A stretch of DNA of 64,000 nt, from assembly GCA_947069175.1 (NCBI GenBank), contig CAMTDV010000013.1:13869001-13933000 (forward strand), read 5' to 3'. The notes beneath the pieces were generated by a model. That model saw only the letters and a program-made list of their open reading frames with translations. It did not search any database and was not told where the DNA came from. A program made the position numbers and the translations under genes. This DNA comes from Scalesia atractyloides. Lineage: Eukaryota > Streptophyta > Magnoliopsida > Asterales > Asteraceae. Shown here piece by piece: positions 10,941-21,701 of this stretch. The stretch's first letter is position 1. Each line of letters opens with the position of its first letter.

Positions 10941-11388
10941 GGAGGGTTATCTTGAGAACGCAAAATATTGCGAGAACCGTGAAAACGAATGAGAAAACCA
11001 ATCAAAACTTTTTTTTTAATTCAATCATCATTTTAATTAAAATACAACATCAAAAAATGAAATCACAACATCAAATAACTCATTTATCCTCTCAAAATCA
11101 CTTTTATTAGATTTTTTACACATGTGTAAATATAACAAATATACACATGTGTAAATATAACAAATTTACACATGTGTAAATGGCAAACTTACACATGTGT
11201 AAATTTTCTTTATTTCCGAATTCACGTAAATTTAAATGAGTAAATTAAATTTCTAGAATTGTATTCGAATAATAATGACAAGTGTAAAAAGAAATTTTGA
11301 ATTCACTTGTTTTTGACCAAGTTTTAATGGTTTCATCATTCATTCTCAAGGTTCTCACGATATTTAGCGTTCTCACTTAAACCCTCCC
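10941..11388. mobile_element. MITE with about 50 bp TIRs and four TTACACATGTGTAA palindromes
   Basis: Left end GGAGGGTTATCTTGAGAACG and reversed right end GGGAGGGTTTAAGTGAGAAC are the outer parts of inverted repeats that continue through TATTGCGAGAACC / TATCGTGAGAACC. It lies inside a (TA)n microsatellite, so any TA duplication cannot be distinguished. Within it, the palindrome TTACACATGTGTAA or a close variant occurs four times between 11116 and 11204. No ORF; superfamily not assigned. Confidence 0.6.
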
Positions 11389-11402
11389 TACAATATATAT
11401 AA

Positions 11403-11452
<50 letters not shown>

Positions 11453-11758
11453 GTCCAATATTAACTTTACACAACTTAGTACCACATTACCAGAAGCCCT
11501 TAGGTTCATTTTAACATTAGCTATTAATAAATTACGTGATAACTCAATACATTTGAAGTCTAGTGTTTACAACACCGAACTATACAGCCGTTCACTTAAA
11601 TCAACATATTACACTAGACAGGGCGGTTTAACCGGACTTCAAATTTAGGTAGCTTTCGTTAGAATGGAACGGATTTTGAATCATTCTTTAATCATACCTT
11701 ATCTTCTTCGTTTTAACAAAATAATGAACTGAAATTGAATCTAAATCGTTAGTTCACC
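11389..11758. other. TA microsatellite and intergenic sequence
   Basis: 11395-11452 is a long (TA)n tract. The remainder has no credible gene. The block TTGAATCTAAATCGTTAGTT at about 11735 recurs after the next element at about 12371, showing a local duplication older than that element. Confidence 0.35.
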
Positions 11759-12309
11759 TAGGGCTATTTAAAAAGCTCGTGGCTTGAGGCTCTCTCGAAA
11801 AAAATTCAAAAAAGGCTCAGCTCAAAGTTAGCTCGGTTTGTAAACGAGCCGAGCCTGAGCCAAGGTAGGTTTGGTTCGTGGCTCACCCATTAGTTAGCCC
11901 GGGTGGCTTGCTCGTTTGGCATGTTTAAATTAAACCCCAAATTATGTGTGTGAGTGTGCGTTTATATTCATGTATTCTAATATATCTAAGCAATGTTGTT
12001 CAATTAGTAATATGGTTACTTTTTATCGAAAGAAATAGATTGTTAAGCTATAATTTTAATTACTAATATTGATTTAAAAGATATAGATTAAGGTAAGTAA
12101 CAATAAATCTTTTCTTGTTCGTTTTATAGTTCGCCCAAAATTACTGTTCTGTTTAAAAAGTTCGTGACTCGAGGTTCGCTCGAAAAAAGCTCGGCTCGAA
12201 GTCAGCTCAGTTTTAAACGAGCCAGCTCAACTCGATTCGATTTTTAAACGAGCCGAGCCTGAGCCCACCCTGGTTCGGTTCGGCTCGGCTCGTCTAGTTT
12301 ACATCTCTA
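11759..12309. mobile_element. hAT-like MITE, 551 bp, perfect 8 bp TSD
   Basis: Flanked by AGTTCACC at 11751-11758 and 12310-12317. The interior contains repeated GCTCG-rich blocks in both orientations (AAACGAGCCGAGCCTGAGCC twice), typical of plant hAT MITEs. The terminal repeats are weak (TAGGGCTATTT versus reversed TAGAGATGTAAAC). Related elements appear in the kinase intron (22486-22905). Confidence 0.82.
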
Positions 12310-13719
12310 AGTTCACCTCATTCTTTCCATATACCAGTTAGTTATGTTATAAAAAAATATAAATGAAATTGAATTTAAATCGTTAGTTCATCTCATTCTT
12401 TCCGTATACCGGTTGAATGTTATTTTACATTCTATTTCCATTGATAATTATACCAACCAAATACATATCTTAGAAATTTAAAGAAATTTTATACAATCAA
12501 ATAATAATTCCATTACATTTCGAAAAATGAAACAGAGACTACCTTACTCCTATCTAAATCTTATCTGTCACATCCCGACCCGCAGCGGAATAAGAGTCGG
12601 GGCATAATTGGGTTATCACCAAAGCTCATGATATTTACTAAAATGTTTCATATTTATTAAAGTCAAAATTACATTCCAAATAATCCAAACATGTCCATAC
12701 AATACAAAGAAAATAACCAAACAAAATAATTTCAAGCTCTAAATCATTTTATTCTTCTAGTCCAATCCTATGTGTTTCTGGCTGCAGCTGGTTCACCTGT
12801 ATCATGTGTAAAAATGAGGGTTTTTTGGGTCAACATAAGTTGGCGAGTGAACCTTGTTAGACAAACATTTATTATTGATTTACTTGTTAGTTTATCAATG
12901 AAAAATTGTGCATAATCATAAATGAGCAAATGTAAACAATCAAGCAGTAGCAATTGCAATCACATCTATAACATACAATAACATATGATAGCATACATTA
13001 ACATACCAACATCATACGATAAATAACATGAATGAAACTGTGCGATCAAGGCTCAATCAAACGAAGCCGATCGTATTGCATGTACTGAAAATGATAAATG
13101 TCTGTGCGATCAATGCTCAATCAAACGGAGCCGATCGTATGTTGGCACGCCAGGTTCACGCTCATAATGTAATGGGGAACATGCTCAACGCTCATAATGT
13201 AATGGGGAGCGGCGGCCTATGAAATTGCATGTACTGAAAATAATAAATTGAATCTAACAATAACCACACAAACAGTTGAAACAAGCTGAATACACAAGTT
13301 CATGATATGATGTATGCACAATGATTTAAATATAATATATAGCAAGACACATGATACACCCCAAAACGTGATTAAAACCGGGAATTTGTAAAGATTCACT
13401 CACATTGGGTGCGTTTGATTGGAGATGATAAGATGCGCACGAGTCGGGAGAGTTGAACAACGAGAATTACTAACCTAAATAATAACGGAAAAATATAGTA
13501 AATGAGTGGATTTTATTAAGGATTTTAATGGAATTTTTAGATATATTTTTGTGAGTTTAAGGCTATTTTCTATCTTTAAAAATTATTTTTAAGTATTTTT
13601 AATTGATTTTTAAATTAAATTAAATAAATAAAAAATATAAAAAAATTGTTTATTTTTGCGTTGACCGTTGACCGTTGACTTGTTGACCTGTTGACTGGTT
13701 CGGTCAGTGTGCATGTATG

Positions 13720-14135
13720 CGCTGGGTGAGACAAAAACCCGAGACCTCCCGTACGCGTGCACGCAGCTCTACTAACTGAGCTACGTGTCTAACCCGAAAT
13801 AATCTTGTTTTTAATTATATTTATATACTAATTCGATTTATTCAAAATTCATTTGTTTTAAAAAAGATTTTAAATCATCGAACCGGTGCCGTTAACCAGA
13901 CTCGAACGCGTGACGTGCGAGTTAGTGTTGCACACAGTCCACCGCTGGACTGTGTGTCTAACCTGGTTAATATTTCGGTTTTTATTATACTTAACATCTA
14001 TTTGAGTTAACCCGGTTCGGTTAGAAAAATAAAACATTTTTATAACAGAGAGGGTGCGTGTATTAGGGATCGAACTCGTGTCGCGTATGAAATTTGTTTG
14101 CACACAGTCCACCGCTGGACTGTGTGTCTAACCCG
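13720..14135 (-). other. Three tandem tRNA-like modules in the element 1 3' LTR
   Basis: Two modules have a perfect 11 bp hairpin, CACACAGTCCA paired with TGGACTGTGTG (14101-14126 and 13931-13956), followed by box B-like sequences (complements of GGGATCGAACTC and AGACTCGAACG). The third (13720-13796) carries an almost intact tRNA box A, TAGCTCAGTTAGTAGAGC, but its box B has decayed. Spacing is about 170 bp. Pol III-like by motif only; transcription is not shown. Confidence 0.65.
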
Positions 14136-14971
14136 TTCATATTACTGATTTTAAATAAACTTATAACTTAACTATCTTCGTCTTCTTCGCTCAATTACAG
14201 TCGACTGTGTTACTAATCTGTTTCTTGCTTTTACGATTATCAATCATTCATAAGACTAAAATGAAATGGCAGAGACGGTGTTGGAAGTAAACATACCGTA
14301 GGAATAATTTATCACAGAATTTCCGGCAATGCGTCGGCTCCGTTTTTTTTTTAACTTCGACTGGCGAACAAATTAATAGTTTTGATTTAGTTAACTGTGG
14401 AATTGAAGGACTAAATAAGAGTTATCAGCAGGTTTGAATGGCTATACCGTTTTACAGCGGAAGATAAGGATTTTCAGAAGTTTTCCGGCGAGCAGAAATT
14501 ATCCGATGACGACGTCTGAATTTGATTTCAATTGGAAGGTTTGAGTCAGAAATAGCTTAACAATCGATAGACCACGAAGGTATTGAAAGACTTACTGTTT
14601 TGATGAAGAATACGGTTTTCCGGCGACTTGCAGAATTTTTCCGGCGAGTTGATTTAAGCTTCTGATGAACTGAATGTATGATGAAAGTGAAATGGAAAGT
14701 TTGTATGATGTTTCTGAGTCGCGAGAGGGGTCTTGATTGAAGTAATTCAGACATTGATTATTTTCGGTTATAAAAACCGATCATGATCAAATTGAAGTTC
14801 ATTCAAATCCGAATTGATTAGGATCGTCGGTGCACCGGTTTTGTTCAGTAATTCGCGAGTAATCAATCGTCTTTGGACGATTGGTGACCGATTTCGGTTA
14901 TGGTTTGGCATTCAGGTTGTTTTCTGTTTGAATATAAGTTTCATTTGTTTCCTAGTGATAACAGAAAACAA

Positions 14972-15054
14972 CAAGTGGCGGAGTGGTGATGTGTGTGTGT
15001 GTTAAGTCTTTGGATTTCAATTTCCGGCTGACCCGGGTTCGTGCCCCGGCAGCA
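14972..15054 (+). other. Antisense tRNA-like module in the element 1 3' LTR
   Basis: Box A-like TGGCGGAGTGG at 14976-14986 and box B-like GGGTTCGTGCC at 15035-15045, followed by CCGGCAGC. The head resembles tRNA-Ser/Leu type sequences. Oriented opposite to the LTR and found at the equivalent place in all copies (21207-21290, 58550-58610, 61745-61828). Confidence 0.6.
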
Positions 15055-15240
15055 ACATTTTATTTTTATTTATTTTGTTTTCACTTTTTATCAAATATAA
15101 TTTTTATAGTTTAGTTTGTTTATTAATTATGTATCATTAAAAATCAAAATAACCATAAATACACAACGTGACATTTATAACTTGATATTCGATTACAAAA
15201 CGGAGCGGGTTTTGGAAACCCGTTTTTGACAAATGTTACA

Positions 15241-15256
15241 GTATCCCCTACTTTTA
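15241..15256 (-). other. Polypurine tract of element 1
   Basis: On the minus strand AAAAGTAGGGGATAC lies immediately before TGTAACATTTG of the 3' LTR, the expected site of plus-strand primer formation. Confidence 0.65.
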
Positions 15257-15274
15257 GGAATTTCGTCCCGAAAT

Positions 15275-15700
15275 TTAAGCAGTAGTAGGAATTTCGCGCA
15301 TTGAGTCTTCACGTTCCCAAGTAAACTCAGGTCCCCGTTTCGACTCCCAGCGTACCCTAACAATTGGAATGCGACTTCGTCGTAAACGTCTTTCTCCGAA
15401 GTCCATGATCTCTACAGGTCTTTCAATAAAATGCATAGATTCATCAATCTGAATATCTTCCAGCGGAATGTGGAGGTTCTCATCAGCGAGGCACTTCTTC
15501 AAGTTTGATACGTGGAATGTGGGATGAATCCTGTTGAGTTCTTCTGGTAGGTCAAGCTTGTATGCTACAGGTCCTACTCTTTCGAGTATCTTGAAGGGTC
15601 CTACGTAGCGTGGTGCTAGCTTGCCTTTTTGACCAAAACGAACTACTCCCTTCCACGGTGATACTTTTAAAAGTACATGATCACCAATGTTAAACTCCAA
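15275..15700 (-). pseudogene. Element 1 integrase C-terminus and chromodomain
   Basis: 141 codons. The first half has the GPY/F region of gypsy integrases ([33 protein letters not shown]), and the end is a chromodomain-like fold ([20 protein letters not shown]) that in chromoviruses steers integration towards certain chromatin. An in-frame TAA just upstream (about 15731) separates it from the catalytic core, where the related element 2 has a Gln codon. It would be translated only as part of a read-through polyprotein, so this is a broken piece. Confidence 0.85.
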
Positions 15701-15730
15701 AGGCTTCCGTCGTTTATCTGCATAACTCTT

Positions 15731-16340
15731 TTAACGACTTTGAGCCGCTAGAAGATTGTTTCGAATTTGATGGATCTTGTCTGTGGTTTCTTGAATCAGT
15801 TCTGGACCAGTGATTTGAGCTTCCCCAATTTCGTGCCAACATACTGGAGATCGGCACTTACGACCATATAAAGCTTCAAAAGGTGCCATGCCGATGCTTG
15901 AATGATAGCTGTTGTTGTACGAAAATTCAACTAATGGTAGATGAGCGTCCCAATTTCCCTTGAAGTCTATGACACATGCTCGAAGCATATCTTCAAGAGT
16001 TTGAATGGTGCGTTCAGATTGTCCATCGGTTTGAGGATGATAGGCGGTACTGAGATCTAATCGCGTACCCATAGCGGATTGTACTGCTTGCCATGTTCGT
16101 GAAGTGAAACGACCATCGCGATCTGAAATAATGCTTACTGGTACACCACGACGGCTTACGATTTCACTGATATAAAAAACGAGCTAGCTTTTCGTTCTTG
16201 AAATCTTCGCGGATAGGAATAAAGTGAGCTGATTTTGTAAGTCGGTCAATGATTACCCATATAGTGTCATACCCACCAGAAGTGCGAGGTAACCCGGTAA
16301 TGAAGTCCATGGTTATGTTTTCCCACTTCCATACAGGTAT
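15731..16340 (-). pseudogene. Element 1 integrase catalytic core, frameshifted
   Basis: Conserved landmarks of a DDE integrase are present: the first Asp in TMDFITGLP, the second in SDRDGRF, and Glu in [12 protein letters not shown] one-base shift occurs in a T-run (minus strand; about 16169-16175 on plus), splitting the core between two frames, and an in-frame TAA precedes TMDFITGLP at about 16341. The catalytic residues survive but the reading frame does not. Confidence 0.85.
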
Positions 16341-17443
16341 TTAAGGTTGGATCAGAAGTCCTGAGGGTCTTTGGTGTTCAGCTTTCACCTTGGAACATAT
16401 AAGGCACTTAGAAACAAAAACAACAATATCCTTTTTCATTCCAGGCCACCAATAGGTATATCGTAGGTCTTGATACATCTTATCGGCTCCAGGGTGTATA
16501 GAGTATCGCGTTTTATGAGCTTCCTTCATAAGAATTTCACGAAGATTGTTGTGGTTAGGAATCCATATACGATCTAGATAATACAGAATACCGTCAGATT
16601 TAGTTTCAATTTTAAGTTCAGCTCCACAGGACATCTCCTTTCGTACATCATCTTCCGTTACTGATACGTGTTGGACTTCTCGAATTTGATCTTTAATGTC
16701 AGTTATAATTTGCGAACATAGAAGACGAATGGAGTTCGCATAACCCTTTCGACTAAGTGCATCAGCCACCACATTTGCTTTGCCAGGGTGGTATCGAATT
16801 TCACAGTCGTAGTCATTTAGAAGTTCGACCCATCTTTGTTGCCTCATGTTTAACTCCTTTTGATTGAAGATATGTTGAAGACTCTTGTGGTCAGTGTATA
16901 TTTCACACTTAGTACCATAGAGATAATGTCTCCATATCTTAAGAGCGAACACAACGGCTCCAAGTTCTAGGTCATGGGTGGTGTAGTTCTTCTCATGCGT
17001 CTTGAGTTGTCTCGAAGCATAAGCTATAACTTTTCCTCTTTGCATTAGAACGCAGCCTAATCCTTGCCCTGACGCGTCGCAATAGACCACGAAATCATCA
17101 CAACCTTCAGGAAGAGTGAGGATTGGTGCATCACAGAGTTTTATTTAAGGGTTTGGAAGGCTTCTTCTTGCTTGGGTCCCCATATGAAAGGTTTTCCCTT
17201 ATGAGTTAAAGCCGTGAGTGGTACAGCAATGCGAGAGAAGTTTGAAATGAAACGACGGTAATAACCAGCCAAACCAAGAAAAGATCTTACTTCAGTTGGT
17301 GTACGTGGAGCTTGCCATTCTTGTACCGCTTATACCTTTGAGGGGTCGACATGTATTCCCTTGTCATTGACTACATGTCCAAGGAATCGCACCTCTTTTA
17401 ACCAGAATTCGCATTTGGAGAATTTGGCGTAAAGCTTTTCATT
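16341..17443 (-). pseudogene. Element 1 RT tail, RNase H and integrase zinc domain, interrupted
   Basis: RNase H motifs are clear ([56 protein letters not shown]), followed by the His-His-Cys-Cys integrase N-domain ([13 protein letters not shown] ... [11 protein letters not shown]). The open stretch is 16341-17090. The segment 17091-17443, which should join it to RT, has a stop at the end of the upstream ORF (17441-17443), another in-frame stop, and an A-run frameshift near 17140. Confidence 0.85.
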
Positions 17444-19927
17444 CTATAGAAGTGTAAGGATGAGTCGAAGATGACGCTCATGATCAGACTTAGACTTTGA
17501 ATAAATAAGAATGTCGTCGATGAAAACTATAACAAATCGATCAAGATAAGGTTTGCAGACTCTGTTCATTAGGTCCATGAAGACTGCTGGAGCGTTGGTT
17601 AAACCAAATGGCATGACCATGAATTCATAATGACCATAACGAGTTCGGAATGCGGTCTTTGGGACGTCTTCTTCATGTACTCTAAGTTGATGATAACCAG
17701 ATCGAAGGTCGATTTTGGAAAAGTAGCTGGCACCTTGGAGTTGGTCAAGAAGATCATCAATGCGATGTAAAGGATAGCGATTCTTGATTGTTAATTTCTT
17801 GAGCTCTCTGTAGTCGATGCACATACGAAACGATCCATCTTTCTTCTTTACAAAAAGGACAGGTGCACCCCAAGGCGATGAGCTAGGACGTATGAATCCC
17901 TTGTCAGTCAACTCTTGTAATTGACTGGCTAGCTCTTGCATTTCAGAGGGGGCTAACCTATAAGGAGACTTTGCAACTGGTGTAGCACCAGGTATAAGAT
18001 CAATACGGAATTCGACTTCTCTAACTGGAGGAAGTCCTGAAATGTCATCAGGAAAAACTTGCGGGAAATCTTTTCCTACTGGAATGTCTTCAAGTTTCTT
18101 CTCCATGGTTCCCTTTTTGATGATATGAGCTAAAAACGTGACATAATTCTTGCGAAGATATTTTTGGGCTTGAAGACAAGACATTAAGCTGAGCCCCTTC
18201 AACGAGTTTTCCCCAAAGATTCGAAGAGTCTGACCGTTTGAAAGAGGGATACGTATAAATTTTTCGCGACATACAACTTCTGCCTGATGTTGACTGAGCC
18301 AGTCCATACCAATTATGATATCAAAACTTCCCAGCTTCATAGGAATAAGGTCGACTGAGAAATCGTGGTCGTTTAAGGTGAGTGTACAGTTGCGTATAAT
18401 AGAGTTTAATGAAACTGGTTTCCCGTCAGCAACTTCTACCGTTATGGATTCCATGAGCTTATCCCGATTTTGGTTTAAGATAGGTTCAAATTCTAAGGAC
18501 ACAAAACTTCTATCCGCACCAGTATCAAATAACATAGATGCATATCTACCATTTATAAGGAACGTACCGTTAACCACATTGCCGTCAGCCCTAGCCTGAT
18601 TAGCGTTGATATTGAAAGCTCTTCCTCTTGCAGGTGGAGGAGCTTGGTGCGCTTGATTCACCGGATTGGCTTGGGCCTGAGCATGAATAATGTTTACCAA
18701 CCTTGGACAAGTGTTTCTGAAATGGCTTGGGTCTCCGCAATTGTAGCAAGCCCGCATAGGTTGACCCATAGGATAATTGGGTTGGTAATATGTTTGGGCT
18801 AAATGTTGGGTGGGTGGTAATAGTAGGGGTTGTTGGGCTTGACCCATTATTTGTTGGTGGGTTTGGGTTGAAGGCTGGTGGCGGTTCGTTCGCTGAGGCA
18901 TGCGGCAGGTTTGAACAGTATGACCTGCGCGACCACAGCCGGTGCAATGTTGGCAAGGATAATCAGGAGAATGGTGATATTGGCAACGGTTGCATTTTGG
19001 TAGTGGGCCAGAGTATGGTCTTTTGTATGGTGCAGGTGAAGGGGCAACTTGGGTAATGGGTGCAGCAGGAATAGGGAGGTTGGTTTGTGTAACGGCGAAG
19101 TTTCTGGTGTTGCGCTTCCTCTTGTTAGCAAACTTAGAGGAGGAGATGGAATGGTTTGAAGTTTGACCCTCAACAAGGGCTTTCTTTTTCTTTTCGTTAA
19201 ACTTTCCGTTGCGAATTCGATTCTCGGTCAGTTCAGTCGCTAGCTCTATAGCAGCTTCAAGTGTTACCGGTGAAATGCTGAGAACTGAATCTTGAATTTT
19301 CGAGGGAAGTCCTCGAATATAATGCTCGATTAAACGATAAGTTGGGGTAAACAAATTTGGAACCATTTGGTTCAACTCTAAGAACCTCTTGTTATAGGTG
19401 ATGTGATCTCCCTCCTTCTGCTTTAAAGAATGAAATACGTCCTCCAACTTTTTAATCTCACTCCTAGGACAGAAACGCCTAGTCATGATTTCCCTTAATT
19501 CCTCCCAAGTTAAGGCCATTGCATCATCAATTCCCCTCTTCCCTTTTTCAGTATTCCACCAGGTGAGAGCGACCCCAAATAGTCTCCCGGTGGCGTATCG
19601 AACCTTGCGATCCTCAGGACAATCGCAGTTGACGAAGGTGTTTTCCATTTCCTCAAACCAATGTAGGAGAGCAGTGACACCTTCGGTCCCTTCAAATTTA
19701 GGAGGATCACAAGACTTGAAATGTTTGTATGAGCACTTGCTGGTAGGAGGATTGTCGATGTTCTTGTCATGTTGTTGGGGAGGATTAGTGGGATTTGTGG
19801 CGAGAACTTGTTGTACTTGGACCACAATGTCAGGCAGTATCGTGGCCATTTGTTTCGCGATTTGTGTGGCCAAGCGTTCGTGAGACCTTCCTGATCTTTT
19901 ACCCCCTCGTTGTTGTCTGGACGACAT
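17444..19927 (-). CDS. Element 1 gag-protease-reverse transcriptase (827 aa open, truncated by a stop)
   Basis: Retrotransposon gag domain in the first 250 residues ([33 protein letters not shown]). It is followed by two zinc knuckles (CNRC ... [14 protein letters not shown] and [14 protein letters not shown]), an aspartic protease with the [12 protein letters not shown] active site and its flap partner IIGMDWL, then RT with [33 protein letters not shown] and the catalytic FIDDILIYS. Translation would stop 14 codons after the YxDD-equivalent box, so RT lacks its thumb and all downstream domains. Start: the first Met of the frame at 19927, giving [14 protein letters not shown]. Other clade members encode all of this plus RNase H and integrase in one polyprotein. 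Confidence 0.88.
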   Translation of the reverse strand: MSSRQQRGGKRSGRSHERLATQIAKQMATILPDIVVQVQQVLATNPTNPPQQHDKNIDNPPTSKCSYKHFKSCDPPKFEGTEGVTALLHWFEEMENTFVNCDCPEDRKVRYATGRLFGVALTWWNTEKGKRGIDDAMALTWEELREIMTRRFCPRSEIKKLEDVFHSLKQKEGDHITYNKRFLELNQMVPNLFTPTYRLIEHYIRGLPSKIQDSVLSISPVTLEAAIELATELTENRIRNGKFNEKKKKALVEGQTSNHSISSSKFANKRKRNTRNFAVTQTNLPIPAAPITQVAPSPAPYKRPYSGPLPKCNRCQYHHSPDYPCQHCTGCGRAGHTVQTCRMPQRTNRHQPSTQTHQQIMGQAQQPLLLPPTQHLAQTYYQPNYPMGQPMRACYNCGDPSHFRNTCPRLVNIIHAQAQANPVNQAHQAPPPARGRAFNINANQARADGNVVNGTFLINGRYASMLFDTGADRSFVSLEFEPILNQNRDKLMESITVEVADGKPVSLNSIIRNCTLTLNDHDFSVDLIPMKLGSFDIIIGMDWLSQHQAEVVCREKFIRIPLSNGQTLRIFGENSLKGLSLMSCLQAQKYLRKNYVTFLAHIIKKGTMEKKLEDIPVGKDFPQVFPDDISGLPPVREVEFRIDLIPGATPVAKSPYRLAPSEMQELASQLQELTDKGFIRPSSSPWGAPVLFVKKKDGSFRMCIDYRELKKLTIKNRYPLHRIDDLLDQLQGASYFSKIDLRSGYHQLRVHEEDVPKTAFRTRYGHYEFMVMPFGLTNAPAVFMDLMNRVCKPYLDRFVIVFIDDILIYSKSKSDHERHLRLILTLL

Positions 19928-19930
19928 CTA

Positions 19931-20718
19931 CAGGAACATACATAAGGAGATTGTGAGTTTATGGTGTCTTTTTAGGTGTCATGTGTCTTTAAGAAAATGA
20001 AAATAATATAAATATCAATAATGCAACTACATCCATAGGATGTCTTGGGTTTGCTCATGTTGGGCCTCAAATGTCCCCCATACCTTCACCTGTATAGTCA
20101 TGTGGGCCCCCATGGCTATTGGCTTGGTAGGATTCACATTAGTATTGGCGATTTAACACTTGCATCACCCGAATGCAAACCACAAAATATGTTTACGAGA
20201 TGTATGGTCGGAATGTGTCCAGGTGTAGACACAATGACAACTCAAAGTGGGGTTAGCTCACACGACGTTTGGTATAGCATGCTTTGGCCTAATAGGTACT
20301 TCGTACTCTCATCGTTAGTCCCCAGGTAGGCAAACTGGTCCTTTATTTTGGATTTATACGAATGCCAGCCTAGACAGGACGTTCCGACTACCGGTACTGG
20401 TACCCTTCCAGTTACTACATGCCCGTCATGAGAACTCACTTTGATGAGATTTGAAAACAAAAAAATCATTGTAAAAGCAATCATGATGTGGTGTGTGCTT
20501 TCATGGATGTAATATGTTATGAGAATATGATTCATGATAGGCATTATATGATAATATATACTTATGAACATGCTTGCATAACATTGAATGTAACATTTAA
20601 CATAAAACATATAAACATCATGAAATTTGGCATGTAACACACAAAAATCTTAAAAATTTCTAATCAACTATAGTATAGGCTCTAAGGGTCTAATAACCTA
20701 TCCTATATCCCTATAGTC
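19931..20718 (-). other. Element 1 5' leader between primer site and gag
   Basis: About 790 bp of untranslated leader. Short ORFs occur on both strands without motif support. A dimerisation or packaging signal would lie here, but none can be recognised by eye. Confidence 0.5.
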
Positions 20719-20720
20719 AT

Positions 20721-20733
20721 GGCTCTGATACCA
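20721..20733 (-). other. Primer binding site, initiator Met tRNA
   Basis: On the minus strand TGGTATCAGAGCC begins a few bases after the TGACA end of the 5' LTR. This is the usual complement of the 3' end of plant initiator tRNA-Met, as in chromoviruses. Confidence 0.88.
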
Positions 20734-20736
20734 ATC

Positions 20737-21475
20737 TGTCACACACCCGACCCGCAGCGGAATAAGAGTCGGGGCATAATTGGGTTATCACCAAAGCTCA
20801 TGATATTTACTAAAATGTTTCATATTTATTAAAGTCAAAATTACATTCCAAATAATCCAAACATGTCCATACAATACAAAGAAAATAACCAAACAAAATA
20901 ATTCCAAGCTCTAAATCATTTTATTCTTCTAGTCCAATCCTATGTGTCTCTGGCTGCAGCTGGTTCACCTGTATCATGTGTAAAAATGGGGGTTTTTGGG
21001 GTCATAAAAACCGATCATGATCAAAATTGAAGTTCATTCAAATCCGAATTGATTAGGATCGTCGGTGCACCGGTTTTGTTCAGTAATTCGCGAGTAATCA
21101 ATCGTCTTTGGACGATTGGTGACCGATTTCGGTTATGGTTTGGCATTCAGGTTGTTTTCTGTTTGAATATAAGTTTCATTTGTTTCCTAGTGATAACAGA
21201 AAACAACAAGTGGCGGAGTGGTGATGTGTGTGTGTGTTAAGTCTTTGGATTTCAATTTCCGGCTGACCCGGGTTCGAGCCCCGGCAGCAATATTTTATTT
21301 TTATTTATTTTGTTTTCACTTTTTATCAAATATAATTTTTATAGTTTAGTTTGTTTATTAATTATGTATCATTAAAAATCAAAATAACCATAAATACACA
21401 ACGTGACACTTATAACTTGATATTCGATTACAAAACGAAGCGGGTTTTGAAAACCCGTTTTTGACAAATGTTACA
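20737..21475 (-). repeat. 5' LTR of element 1, internally deleted (739 bp)
   Basis: Both ends match the 2675 bp partner LTR, but the middle (equivalent to about 12834-14770) is missing. The junction near 21003 joins GTTTTTGGGGTCA to ATAAAAACCGATCATG. The lost part contains the three sense tRNA-like modules; the antisense module (21207-21290) remains. Target duplication and primer site are intact, so the deletion came after insertion. Confidence 0.93.
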
Positions 21476-21701
21476 TTATCTACTACTTGATACTATGCAT
21501 CTTATTTCTAAATATTCACTAAACATCCAAAAAACATTCCTTGTAACATAAAAACATATCATTATCGATAAACCATACCCCTTCCAATAAGGCAATAACT
21601 AACGACAGGTGTCTTACTACTTGTTGTGGCCCAACCCAACCCAACCCCCCCTCTTCAAAAACCAACATTTCCTTCCCTCAAAATCACACACCACCACCAC
21701 C

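Larger units (their letters stand above)
12566..15240 (-). repeat. 3' LTR of element 1 (2675 bp, full length)
   Basis: Read on the minus strand it runs from TGTAACATTTGTC (15240) to GGGTCGGGATGTGACA (12566). Same family as 58369-60810 and 61561-64000. It contains, in element order, one antisense tRNA-like module (14972-15054), three sense tRNA-like modules (14050-14135, 13890-13965, 13720-13796), and a repetitive stretch with GATCGGCTCCGTTTGATTGA units (about 13030-13225). Confidence 0.93.
12566..21475 (-). mobile_element. Element 1: Ty3/gypsy chromovirus, near-complete but defective
   Basis: Both outer flanks carry TTATC (12561-12565 and 21476-21480), a perfect 5 bp target duplication. The element reads on the minus strand: LTR (20737-21475), primer site, leader, gag, protease, RT, RNase H, integrase, chromodomain, purine tract, LTR (12566-15240). 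The protein order and the C-terminal chromodomain place it in the chromovirus clade; LTR length and integrase context suggest a Tekay-like lineage, which I infer without a tree. In-frame stops and frameshifts after RT make it non-autonomous. The shared parts of the two LTRs differ only at scattered single bases, so insertion is fairly recent. Its right end lies 222 bp upstream of the WAG-like start codon. Confidence 0.92.

Noticed and set aside
14814..15005. 63-codon ORF found identically at 14814 and 21049
   Set aside because: Both lie in the shared part of the element 1 LTRs and extend across the antisense tRNA-like module; identity reflects LTR identity, not coding constraint.
18315..19883. 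Several plus- and minus-strand ORFs overlapping gag and protease of element 1
   Set aside because: They lie in other frames of the 827-codon gag-pro-RT frame, which carries recognisable domains throughout.
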